Source: Rhodobacter sp. TJ_12 (GTDB lineage Bacteria > Pseudomonadota > Alphaproteobacteria > Rhodobacterales > Rhodobacteraceae). From it: a stretch of DNA of 64,000 nt. Positions within the stretch are counted from its first letter, which is position 1, and the number at the start of each line of letters is the position of its first letter. Under the pieces are notes generated by a model that saw only the letters and a list, made by a program, of their open reading frames with translations, was not told the DNA's origin and ran no database searches. Of this stretch, positions 17,796 through 26,199 are shown one piece after another. Where the stretch lies: the NCBI RefSeq assembly GCF_020023995.1, contig NZ_NRRD01000013.1, positions 29,572 to 93,571 of the forward strand. The letters are read 5' to 3'. The translations under genes were made by a program, and so were the position numbers.

Positions 17796-17810
17796 TTAAG
17801 GTCCTGTTAA
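17796..17810. promoter_or_regulatory. Perfect CtrA-type box upstream of the 721-residue RTX/Hint gene
   Basis: TTAA-GGTCCTG-TTAA matches the CtrA consensus TTAA-N7-TTAA exactly, centred about 72 bp before ATG 17731 in the 132-bp gap after the 252-residue Hint gene. In DNA this GC-rich a chance match is uncommon. CtrA itself is encoded at 38814-39527. Confidence 0.6.
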
Positions 17811-17863
17811 CGGCAATATCCGTGCGACATTGTGTCAAAGACGCGGCTGCGCCGGGCCGCACC

Positions 17864-18622
17864 TTAGGCGGCGGAGCCAACCCCGGCAAAGGGGCGCACA
17901 GGGTCAAAGCCCGGCAGCGCCTGCGCGGCAAGCTCGGGCATGACGCGCGTCAGCCCGTCGCGACCATCGCCATCAAGCGCGGCAAGCCGGTCCGGTGTGG
18001 GCAGGAAGCTTTCAGACCAACATCCATCCGACAGCACAAGCTGGTGCTTGTCGAACAAAATCTGCCAATAATCCACGCCGGTTGCGTGCTCTTGCGTGAC
18101 GCCGTCGCGGCCCAAAAGGTCGCGTGCCATCGTCAGCCGTTCGCTTCCCTCGCCCGCGCCTTGCTTGCGGGTCAGGAAATGGTGGTTGGGCGAGACGATC
18201 ATATCGCGCTCGGGCAACCCGTCGCCCAGCGCGCCCGCGGCAATGCGCACCGGACGCAACAGCGGGTTCAGCCCCAACTCTTGCCAGCCGAACCGGCGGA
18301 TGCCGACCCAGCGCAATTCCTGCATGCCATTGTCGCGGGTGATCACGCGCATGCCGGGGGTCAGAGACCCGACAGGCACAAGACCGGCGCCGGTGGCGAC
18401 AAGCGTTTCGGCGGTAAAGCACGGAATGGCGGCAAGCATCTGGTCGATATCGGCACAAAAAAGCGCCGATCCGGCCGCGTCGCGCCCTTCGAAACGCCCC
18501 TGATGACTGTCGAACCGGTCATAGACCAAGCGCGTTTCAACGAGGGAAGAGACCCCACCCGCCGCCGTCTGCGCGCCGTTCAGACCGCCCGAGGCGGTGA
18601 CGATGTTCTGTTCTGCGGCCAT
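17864..18622 (-). CDS. Hint-domain protein without RTX repeats, 252 residues
   Basis: ATG 18622. Residues 1-67 are a short head with no recognised fold (contains RLVYDRFDSHQGRFEGRDAA). The Hint_2 domain begins at C68 with PCFTAET instead of PCFTPGT and continues GMRVITRDNGMQELRWVG, IVSPNHHFLTR and LFDKHQLVLSDGCWSESFLP. The alignment with the Hint parts of its two neighbours is full length. With no repeats to carry secretion, it may act on the neighbours, act in the cytoplasm, or have a hidden C-terminal signal. Unknown function. Confidence 0.85.
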   Translation of the reverse strand: MAAEQNIVTASGGLNGAQTAAGGVSSLVETRLVYDRFDSHQGRFEGRDAAGSALFCADIDQMLAAIPCFTAETLVATGAGLVPVGSLTPGMRVITRDNGMQELRWVGIRRFGWQELGLNPLLRPVRIAAGALGDGLPERDMIVSPNHHFLTRKQGAGEGSERLTMARDLLGRDGVTQEHATGVDYWQILFDKHQLVLSDGCWSESFLPTPDRLAALDGDGRDGLTRVMPELAAQALPGFDPVRPFAGVGSAA

Positions 18623-18894
18623 TTTCCACGTCCTGCCCGGTTGCCCGGGTCATCAGAACGCCCCCAGGTAAAAGGATAATGCAAAACAGCACTTTAAGAA
18701 AGGTAAACGGCCATCGAATTGTCACAGTTCGGGACAACTGTTCGTTTCTTGCCGTGAAACTGGCGCGGTTTTGCCCGATTGCTGCCACGATCAAGGCCAT
18801 CGGCACGCAGAGCAACGGGTTCGGCGCGATGTGTAAGGCGCCCGAGTTCCCCCGAGCGCCCCACAGCCCCCACTGACTTGCGTCAGCCCCTGAC

Positions 18895-21800
18895 TTAGCC
18901 GCGCAGCAACGCGGCCTCGTGTTTCTTCAGCGTCTTGCGCGCCGCCGTGTAATTTTCGATCCCGGCGCGGCTTTGCAGTTCGGGGAACAGCGCAAAGATC
19001 TCGGCGCGTTGGGCATTGCCCATGCCGCCCAGCGTCTGATCGCCCGGCTGGAAGCTTTCGGTCCAAGCTCCATTGGCCAAAACAACCTCGTGCCGGTCGA
19101 ACATGAAGTGGATGTAGCTGGTGCCCAGCGTTTGAACCGATTGCACACCCTTGTTGTCGACCAGATGTTTGGCCGCCACCAGAACCTCGTGCTCTTCGAA
19201 ATAAAGCGCGGTGCGTTCATTGGCGACCAGCATCCGGTGGTTGGGCGACACCAACATATCCCGCTCGGGCAGGCCATTGCCAAGGCTGCCCGCGCGGATC
19301 AAGACCGGGCGCAGATGCGGCGCGGCGATCAGCTCGTCGCGGGTCATGTCACGCCGACCGACCCAACGAATTTCCTGAATGCCGTTGTCGCGGGTCAGGA
19401 TCTTGTCGCCTTCGCGCAGGTCTTCGACCAAACGCTCGCCGCGCGGGGTGGCCACCACCGTCCCCGGCGTAAAGCAGGGGATGATTTCCTCGATGTTGCG
19501 GAATTCAAGCGAGCCGGTGATATTGCCGCTGGCATCCAAGAAATTGACCGAACCGTTTTCGCTGTTGGTCGGATCATAGATCACGTCAAAGGCACCGGCC
19601 CCGCGCAGATCCAGCGTATCCCAGTCGTCGCCACCTTCGTTACCATCGATCAGATCGTGGTTGCCATCGGCCGCGAGCGGCACTTCGAACCAGTCGCGAT
19701 CATCGCCGCCCAAAAGCGTATCCACCCCGGCGCCGCCGATCAGCGTATCGCTGCCCGCGCCACCCGACAGAAGATCTTGGCCTTGCCCGCCGGTCAGCAG
19801 GTCATCGCCCTCTTCGCCATAGACCCGGTCATCGCCATCGCCGCCATTCAGCGTGTCTTGCCCCGCGCCGCCGTAAAGCGTGTCTTGGCCATTGCCGCCC
19901 TCAAGGCTGTCATCGCCCGCGCCGCCCTCCAGAAGGTCTTCGCCCTCGCTGCCCAAAAGCGTGTCATCGCCCTCACCGCCCGAAAGCGTGTCAGAGGATT
20001 GGCCGCCATCCAGCAGGTCATTGTCGGCGCCACCGTCCAGCGTGTCGTTGCCATCCCCGCCTTCCAGCGTGTCGGCCCCGGCCTCGCCCAGCAGGCTGTC
20101 ATCGCCATTACCGCCCTGCACGGAATCATCGCCCGCGCCAGACCAGACCGTGTCATCGCCCTCGCCGGCAAAAACGGTGTCATCCCCCGCGCCAGCCAGC
20201 ACCCGGTCGTCATTGGGCGCGTCGCCCGGCAAGATCGCATCGGTGTGGTCGATCATGTCGCCTTCGGGATCGCCCGTATAAGCGTAATCGATCAGGTCGG
20301 CGTCCTCGGTGCCTTCGACCCAGCCATCGCCTTCGTCGAAGATGACATTCTCGATATTGGTGAAATCGAGCGTGCCCAGCACGGTGCCATCGGTATCCAA
20401 AAAGCTGACGGTGCCGTTTTCCGGATTCGTCGGATCATAGGCAATGGAAACGGGGCCGGCGCCCGTAAGGTCGAGCGTGTCGTAATCATCGCCCCCCTCG
20501 TTGCCGTCGACCACATCCCCGATACCTTCTTCCGCGGCGCCCACCACGAAAGTATCGCGGTCGTCGCCGCCCATCACATAGTCAGCCCCCGCGCCGCCAA
20601 TGATCGTGTCATTGCCCGCGTCCCCGGCAATCGTGTCTTCGTCGATGCCGCCATCAAGATAGTCGTTGCCCGCACCGCCGGCGATCTGGTCGTCATCATC
20701 TTCGCCATAGACAACGTCATCGCCGTCGCCCGCGAGGATCGTGTCGCGGCCATTGTTTTGCACAAGGTCGGTAGCGTCGGGGATGTTGATCGCATCGGGG
20801 TAGCTCGGCCCAAGGCCACCATAGATGGTGTCATTGCCCGCGCCGCCTTCGATCCAGTCATCGCCTTCGCCAGCGGTGATCAGATCATTGCCCTCGCCCC
20901 CCAGAACGAAGTCGGTATCGACGCCCGCATCAATCACATCATCGCCGTCGCCGCCCATGATGTAATCGGCATCATCGCCGGTAAGGATCGTGTCATTGCC
21001 CGCACCGCCCGCGACCGTGTCCATATCATCGGTCGGATCGGTGTCCGCGGGGTAAAGCCCCGGATAGCCGATATCAGGCGCGGCCGAAGAATTGCGGGTG
21101 TTGATGTAATCATCGCCATCGCCGCCATCGACCGCATCGCTGCCCGCGCCGGTGAGGATCGAGTCATTGCCCGCGCCGCCATAAACGGTGTCATCGCCGC
21201 CAACGCCGCTGATTGTGTCGGCCCCATCGCCGCCCAAAAGGCTGTCATCGCCAAGACCGCCAATCAGGCTGTCGTCGCCAATTCCACCGTCAACCGTGTC
21301 ATTGCCCGCGCCGCCGCGCAGCGTGTCATTGCCCGCCTCGCCCAGCAGGCTGTCATCGCCGGTGCCGCCCTCGACCGAGTCATCGCCCTCGCCCGCCCAG
21401 ACGGTATCATCGCCCTCGCCCGACAGAACGGTATCATTGCCCGCGCCCGCTTCGACGCGGTCATCTTGCGGCGCATCGCCCGGCAAGATCGCATCGCTGT
21501 GGTCGATCATGTCACCTTCGGGGTCGCCCGTGTAATCATAATCGATCAGATCGGCGGTATCGGTGCCCTCGACGATCCCATCGCGCAGATCGGGGCCAAC
21601 CGTCACGGTGACGGTCGCGGTGTCGAAACCGCCGTTGTCATCGGTCACGGTGTAGGTGATCGTCGCATCGCCCGAGAAATCATCCGCCGGGGTGAAGATC
21701 AGCGCGCCCGTGGTCGGATCGACGCTGACCGTGCCATCGGGGCTGCTGGCCGAGATGATGCGCAGCGTGTCGCCATCCACATCGCTATCATTGTCCAGCA

Positions 21801-23829
21801 CCGGGATCGCCACCGCAGTTTCAAAATCGGTGGCGGCGCTGTCATCGATGGCATCGGGCGCATGGTTCACATCATCGCCGCGAATTTCCTCGATCTCGGT
21901 GAAATCGAGCGTGCCGGTCACATTGCCATCAGTATCAAGGAACTCGATCGTGCCGTCGGTGCCGTTGCCATTGCTGTCGGGCGTTTCATTGACCACGCGC
22001 CAATCGCCTTGGCCGGTGATGTCGAGCACGTCCCAATCGTCGCCGCCCGCGCCGCCATCGACATCGTCGCCCGCCGCGCCATAGATCACGTCGCGATCAT
22101 CGCCGCCCGAAAGCGTGTCATTGCCGGTGCCGCCCGCAAGGCTGTCATCGCCCGCGCCACCCTCGATGCTGTCATCGCCCGCATCGCCGGTCACACTGTC
22201 ATCGCCGCCTTGCGCCAAGATCGTGTCGTCGCCCTCGCCGCCCAGGATCGTGTCATCGCCTGCGATGCTCGCGTCCTCGGCCGAGACGGTGGCACAGGTC
22301 AGATCGGTCAGCGTGATCGCCTGATCGGTGTCACCGCCATTGTCATAATCGATCTCGATCCGGGCCACCTCGCCCGAAATCTCGACCAAAACCGAACCGG
22401 TCGCCGTGGTGGGCGCGATCGTGCCGCTGTCGGTATCGTGCCCGGTGACGGTATTGCCCGAAACGGTCTGCCCGCCTTCGAACGTATAGGTCACATCCAG
22501 CAGGTTGCCATCGGCATCATAGGCGCGAACGGTTACGATATCTTGGTGGTAATCGGCGGCGGTGCCGATATCGAGATCGTTGATGCGGAAGGTCACATCG
22601 CTCACCGTTCCGGCATAGGCCGCATCGGTGGCGCCAAAGGTCAGCGTGGTGGTCGAGGTGTTATCGACCCCGCCTTCACCGCCGCAGCCGTAAAGGCGCA
22701 GCCCGCCCGTGCCCTCAAGCCCGTCGCCCGCCTCGACATATTGCGCCCCGGTGTAAGAGGTTGCCGTTGCACCGTAATCTTGCGCGGTAAAGTCAAAGGT
22801 GACCGACACACCGCCCATATCATAGGACGCCCCATCGACGATGGCGCCGCAGTTTTCATTGAACGCTTGCCAATCAACGGTCAGCGCTTTCGCGGGGGTC
22901 GCTGCCGTCAGATCGCCATCGCCCTCGATGTAATCCGCGCCCGCGCCGCCTTCGATATAATCGTTGTCGGCCCCGCCATAGAGGCTGTCATCCGACCCTT
23001 GGCCCAAAATCGTGTCATCGCCGCCCATACCATGGAAGACATTGGTATAGGTGTCGGCGGGGTCGGTGCCTTGATGGTCAAAGCCCACGAGGCTGTCGCC
23101 ATAATCCGAGCCGATGATCCCGTCGATACCGCTGGCAATGGAATCGCCCGTCGCATCGCCGCCTTGCAAAAGCCCGGTGCCAAGGTTGATGTTCAGCGCG
23201 GAGTCCGAGGCCGAATAATCGATGATGTCGAGCCCGGTGCCGCCGGTGAATGTGTCATTGCCCGCGCCACCGATAAAGGTGTCGTCGCCCGCATTGCCGT
23301 AAAGCCGGTCATCGCCCGCGCCGCCATCGATCAGATCATTGCCGTCTTCGCCATAGACCGTGTCATTGCCACTACCCGAAAGGATAGTGTCATCGCCCGC
23401 GCCTGCGGTGACCTTATCCGCATCGGTGCCTTTGTAATCGCCCGCATCGATCATGTCGCCTTCGGGATCGCCCGTATAAGCCACATCGATCAGGTCATCG
23501 CCGGTGGTGCCTTCGACGATGTAATCCAGCGGCGGTTCTTCGACGGTGATGGTGACGGTGGCGGTGTCATAGCCGCCATGGCCATCGGTCACCTTATAGG
23601 TGATCGTCGCGATGCCGGTGTAATCGGCGGAGGGGGTGAAGGTCAGCGTGCCATCGGCATTGACCGTCACGGTGCCATTGCTCGCGGTCGGCGTGCCGTA
23701 AATGCTCAAACTATCGCAATTGGGATCATAATCGTTTGCCAAGACATTAATCGTCACGGCGGTGTTATAAGCGGTTGTCGCACCGTCATTTTTTGCGACC
23801 GGATCGGAATTAAAAAAGTTCCAAGTCAT
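18895..23829 (-). CDS. Giant modular RTX/cadherin-like protein with C-terminal Hint domain, 1644 residues
   Basis: ATG 23829 with a GGAGAGG site; the upstream in-frame start is rejected because its 38-residue tail is basic and unlike the rest. Three successive units. Unit 1 (10-650): cadherin-like domain 10-98, a VEGT/YTGDPEGDMID module at 105-151, RTX repeats, a non-RTX beta-rich insert 310-520, more repeats, then a DxLD...FLD...FxxIEEI module. Unit 2 (655-1163): the same order without the insert. Unit 3 (1170-1450): no cadherin domain. Hint_2 starts at C1452 (PCFTPGT) and runs to the end. Very acidic, few cysteines, no Sec signal: a secreted, calcium-dependent surface or matrix protein by analogy. 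Confidence 0.93.
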   Translation of the reverse strand: MTWNFFNSDPVAKNDGATTAYNTAVTINVLANDYDPNCDSLSIYGTPTASNGTVTVNADGTLTFTPSADYTGIATITYKVTDGHGGYDTATVTITVEEPPLDYIVEGTTGDDLIDVAYTGDPEGDMIDAGDYKGTDADKVTAGAGDDTILSGSGNDTVYGEDGNDLIDGGAGDDRLYGNAGDDTFIGGAGNDTFTGGTGLDIIDYSASDSALNINLGTGLLQGGDATGDSIASGIDGIIGSDYGDSLVGFDHQGTDPADTYTNVFHGMGGDDTILGQGSDDSLYGGADNDYIEGGAGADYIEGDGDLTAATPAKALTVDWQAFNENCGAIVDGASYDMGGVSVTFDFTAQDYGATATSYTGAQYVEAGDGLEGTGGLRLYGCGGEGGVDNTSTTTLTFGATDAAYAGTVSDVTFRINDLDIGTAADYHQDIVTVRAYDADGNLLDVTYTFEGGQTVSGNTVTGHDTDSGTIAPTTATGSVLVEISGEVARIEIDYDNGGDTDQAITLTDLTCATVSAEDASIAGDDTILGGEGDDTILAQGGDDSVTGDAGDDSIEGGAGDDSLAGGTGNDTLSGGDDRDVIYGAAGDDVDGGAGGDDWDVLDITGQGDWRVVNETPDSNGNGTDGTIEFLDTDGNVTGTLDFTEIEEIRGDDVNHAPDAIDDSAATDFETAVAIPVLDNDSDVDGDTLRIISASSPDGTVSVDPTTGALIFTPADDFSGDATITYTVTDDNGGFDTATVTVTVGPDLRDGIVEGTDTADLIDYDYTGDPEGDMIDHSDAILPGDAPQDDRVEAGAGNDTVLSGEGDDTVWAGEGDDSVEGGTGDDSLLGEAGNDTLRGGAGNDTVDGGIGDDSLIGGLGDDSLLGGDGADTISGVGGDDTVYGGAGNDSILTGAGSDAVDGGDGDDYINTRNSSAAPDIGYPGLYPADTDPTDDMDTVAGGAGNDTILTGDDADYIMGGDGDDVIDAGVDTDFVLGGEGNDLITAGEGDDWIEGGAGNDTIYGGLGPSYPDAINIPDATDLVQNNGRDTILAGDGDDVVYGEDDDDQIAGGAGNDYLDGGIDEDTIAGDAGNDTIIGGAGADYVMGGDDRDTFVVGAAEEGIGDVVDGNEGGDDYDTLDLTGAGPVSIAYDPTNPENGTVSFLDTDGTVLGTLDFTNIENVIFDEGDGWVEGTEDADLIDYAYTGDPEGDMIDHTDAILPGDAPNDDRVLAGAGDDTVFAGEGDDTVWSGAGDDSVQGGNGDDSLLGEAGADTLEGGDGNDTLDGGADNDLLDGGQSSDTLSGGEGDDTLLGSEGEDLLEGGAGDDSLEGGNGQDTLYGGAGQDTLNGGDGDDRVYGEEGDDLLTGGQGQDLLSGGAGSDTLIGGAGVDTLLGGDDRDWFEVPLAADGNHDLIDGNEGGDDWDTLDLRGAGAFDVIYDPTNSENGSVNFLDASGNITGSLEFRNIEEIIPCFTPGTVVATPRGERLVEDLREGDKILTRDNGIQEIRWVGRRDMTRDELIAAPHLRPVLIRAGSLGNGLPERDMLVSPNHRMLVANERTALYFEEHEVLVAAKHLVDNKGVQSVQTLGTSYIHFMFDRHEVVLANGAWTESFQPGDQTLGGMGNAQRAEIFALFPELQSRAGIENYTAARKTLKKHEAALLRG

Positions 23830-24686
23830 AGCAGCCTCTCCTTCAACCGCCTGCGGACCGTTGGCCCACGCGCCTTTCTTACGAGCGGCGCGCCTTAGCA
23901 GCGCCAGCGATACACGGCGACAGGTCGTAGACCCGCCGAACAATGATCGTGCCGGTGGCTATCGGATGCATAGGCCAGACTGAGGATGCACGAACCAACC
24001 CGCCCAAAGGCGGTTTTCCCCAAAACGGTTCGTAAACGTGACGAAAGCGCAAATTCTTTCGCCGACGGCAGCACCACTACAACCTTCCCACACATCCTTT
24101 CGGATGGCGCACACACACACGCGACCGCCCCCACGGTCGAAAGCCCCCCAGTCGGGCTATCCTATAGATACCAAGTGACGCACTTTGTTGGAACGGGAAT
24201 TTGCCTCAATCTCGCCAAGATTTTGCCGCGCGCGCTGCGCAACCGTGGCGCGAAGGCCATAATCTCGCCCCGGATCTGGCATGATTGTTTCCCGCGCCAT
24301 ACCAGCGCCCCGCGCCAAGATCGTGCAAATTTTAGCATTTACGGTATGTTAACGAATTATCCGCGCGCAAAACGCGGTGAAACAGTCGCGCGCGGGGCGT
24401 GCATCGTTTCCTTGATCGCAACAATCTTGCGCCCTGCTGGTTTCCGATGCCGCATCACTCTAGCGCCCGGGCGCGAACAATCGGCGCGGCGCGATTGTTC
24501 CGAGATTGCAGCCAAAATGACCTTTTGCGCCCTTTTGTTCGCCAATGCACGGCAAGCGGTCCGAATCACCTTTTTGTTAACTTTGTCCGGAGGATGGCGA
24601 AAACAGCGCCCCCGCGCCGCCGGAGACAAAGCGCCCGAAACGGGCCCCAAAAGACCCGCACACTAAGATTTCGAAAAAGGGAAAGC
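23830..24686. other. 857-bp gene-free region upstream of the giant RTX gene
   Basis: Lower GC than the genes around it in its right half. It holds a dyad with perfect 9-bp arms GAACAATCG (24475-24483) and CGATTGTTC (24492-24500), and two further copies of the AACAATC/GATTGTT word at 24283 and 24420. A near-match to the CtrA box, TTTA-N7-TTAA, lies at 24338-24352. A 226-codon frame crosses it on the plus strand but lacks protein character and a ribosome-binding site. Most likely a long regulatory or leader region for the RTX gene. Confidence 0.5.
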
Positions 24687-24770
24687 TGGTGCCCGAGGCG
24701 AGACTCGAACTCGCACGCCTTGCGGCGGAGGATTTTGAATCCTCTGCGTCTACCATTCCGCCACTCGGGC
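24687..24770 (-). tRNA. tRNA-Leu (anticodon CAA)
   Basis: The complement folds as a class II tRNA: acceptor GCCCGAG / CTCGGGC, anticodon arm GAGGA-TTCAAAA-TCCTC giving anticodon CAA, a long variable arm CGCCGCAAGGCG, and a T arm with GTTCGAGTC. Discriminator A and CCA are encoded (24690 to 24687). It reads UUG codons. Confidence 0.96.
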
Positions 24771-25000
24771 CAGCAAAAGTGCGTTTAGCGGGCTCGCGCG
24801 GCGCTGACAAGAGGCAATCCGGCCCAAAGCGTGCGGAAAATGCCCTTTCGCACGTGCGGGCCCGTTTCACGCAACGCGCTGCCCCCGCTAGGCTCCCGCG
24901 GCACAGGGCGTCACGCGCCTTGACCTGCCTCGCGCAACGGGCGAGACAACCGCTATCGGGCGCAAAAATGCGCGGCCGCAGACCACAGCCGGGGGGCCAG

Positions 25001-25579
25001 ATGATCCGCAAGCTTTATGACTGGACGATGCGGCAGGCGGCGGGGCCGCATGCCTATTGGGTATTGGCGGCGGTGGCCTTTGTCGAAAGCTCGATCTTTC
25101 CGATCCCACCCGATGTGTTGATCATCCCGATGGTGCTGGCGGCGCGCCAGCATGCGTTCCGCATTGCGGCCATCGCCACGCTTGCCTCGGTTGCGGGGGG
25201 GATGCTGGGCTATTTGATTGGCTACGGCTTCATGGATGCGATCGGCCAGCCGATTCTGGAGTTTTACGGCAAGGCCGACAAATTCGACGATCTGGCCGTG
25301 CGGTTCAATGAAATGGGCGGCTGGGCGGTGCTGATCGCCGGGGTCACGCCCTTCCCCTATAAGGTGATCACGATCTTTTCAGGGGCCACGCATCTGGACC
25401 TTTGGCTGTTCATGGGCGTATCGGTTCTGGCGCGCGCTTTGCGCTTTTTCGTGCTGGCGGCGCTGTTGTGGAAATTCGGCGCGCCGATCCGCGCTTTCAT
25501 CGAACGCTGGCTGGGCCTGTTGTTCACCGCTTTCGTCGTGCTGCTGATTGGCGGCTTCTATGCGCTGAGGTTCCTGTGA
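25001..25579 (+). CDS. DedA/YqaA-type membrane protein
   Basis: 192 residues from ATG 25001 (GGGGGG-rich upstream). About four to five hydrophobic segments. The VTT/DedA signatures are FVESSIFPIPPDVLIIPMVL, GGMLGYLIGYGF and the GVTPFPYKVITIFSG loop. The family includes lipid scramblases and transporters for undecaprenyl phosphate or phospholipids. The stop overlaps dsbB by one base, so the two are co-transcribed. Confidence 0.88.
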   Translation: MIRKLYDWTMRQAAGPHAYWVLAAVAFVESSIFPIPPDVLIIPMVLAARQHAFRIAAIATLASVAGGMLGYLIGYGFMDAIGQPILEFYGKADKFDDLAVRFNEMGGWAVLIAGVTPFPYKVITIFSGATHLDLWLFMGVSVLARALRFFVLAALLWKFGAPIRAFIERWLGLLFTAFVVLLIGGFYALRFL

Positions 25580-26061
25580 TGCCCCTTGCTATGCCCCCTC
25601 GCCTGCTGATCGCGCTGGCCGCGCTGGGATCTGCCGCGATTTTGGCCGGGGCGTTTGTCTTTCAGGCGCTGGGCTATGCGCCATGCGATTTGTGCCTGTT
25701 GCAGCGCTGGCCGCATTTGGCGGCTGCGGTTTTGGGCGCGGTCGTGCTGGCTTTGCGCCTGCCCGCCCTCCTGTCGCTTTTGGGGGCGGCGATCATGCTC
25801 GTTTCCGCCGGATTGGGTCTTTATCATTCGGGCGTTGAGCGGGCGATCTTTGCCGGCCCCGACAGTTGCACCTCCAACCCGATCGGGACGCTCTCGGCCA
25901 GTGATCTTTTGGCGCAGATCCAGCAAACCCCGATGGTGCGCTGCGATGAGATCGTGTGGGATTTGTTCGGCGTGACGATGCCGAATTTCAACGCGCTTTT
26001 CTCGCTCGCCTTTGCGGGGCTGTGGCTGATGGCGTTTGTGGCGGCCCGCAAGGCCCGCTAA
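25579..26061 (+). CDS. dsbB: Disulfide bond formation protein B
   Basis: 160 residues, ATG 25579 overlapping the previous stop (TGATG). Four membrane segments. The two redox pairs of DsbB are both present: C36/C39 (CDLC) in the first periplasmic loop and C97/C122 in the second. Reoxidises DsbA using membrane quinone. No dsbA in the window. Confidence 0.92.
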   Translation: MPLAMPPRLLIALAALGSAAILAGAFVFQALGYAPCDLCLLQRWPHLAAAVLGAVVLALRLPALLSLLGAAIMLVSAGLGLYHSGVERAIFAGPDSCTSNPIGTLSASDLLAQIQQTPMVRCDEIVWDLFGVTMPNFNALFSLAFAGLWLMAFVAARKAR

Positions 26062-26135
26062 GCGCCGCTTGGGGCCGTTTTGGGCGGCTTTTGACAGAAA
26101 ACGGCGGTCAGACCAGCCCGCCGCAAGCTTGCCGA

Positions 26136-26165
26136 TTGCACCCCAGCCTTGGGATGCGCTATAAA
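26136..26165 (+). promoter_or_regulatory. Candidate gyrA promoter
   Basis: TTGCAC (26136-26141) and TATAAA (26160-26165) with an 18-bp spacer, 35 bp before the gyrA start. It fits a housekeeping sigma factor, and it is the only clear pair in the 138-bp gap. Confidence 0.45.
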
Positions 26166-26199
26166 GCGGCACAACAAAATCTAGAAGAAGACGACGCGC

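Noticed and set aside
18919..23898. 1659-codon open frame opposite the giant RTX gene
   Set aside because: Produced by the biased codons of GC-rich repeats on the other strand; it is a monotone Ile/Ala/Arg/Val composition with no domain and no ribosome-binding site.
24110..24120. (AC)n microsatellite
   Set aside because: Only about five repeats; no evident function.
23986..24666. 226-codon frame in the gene-free region
   Set aside because: No ribosome-binding site, irregular composition, no motif; better explained as chance in a GC-rich intergenic stretch.
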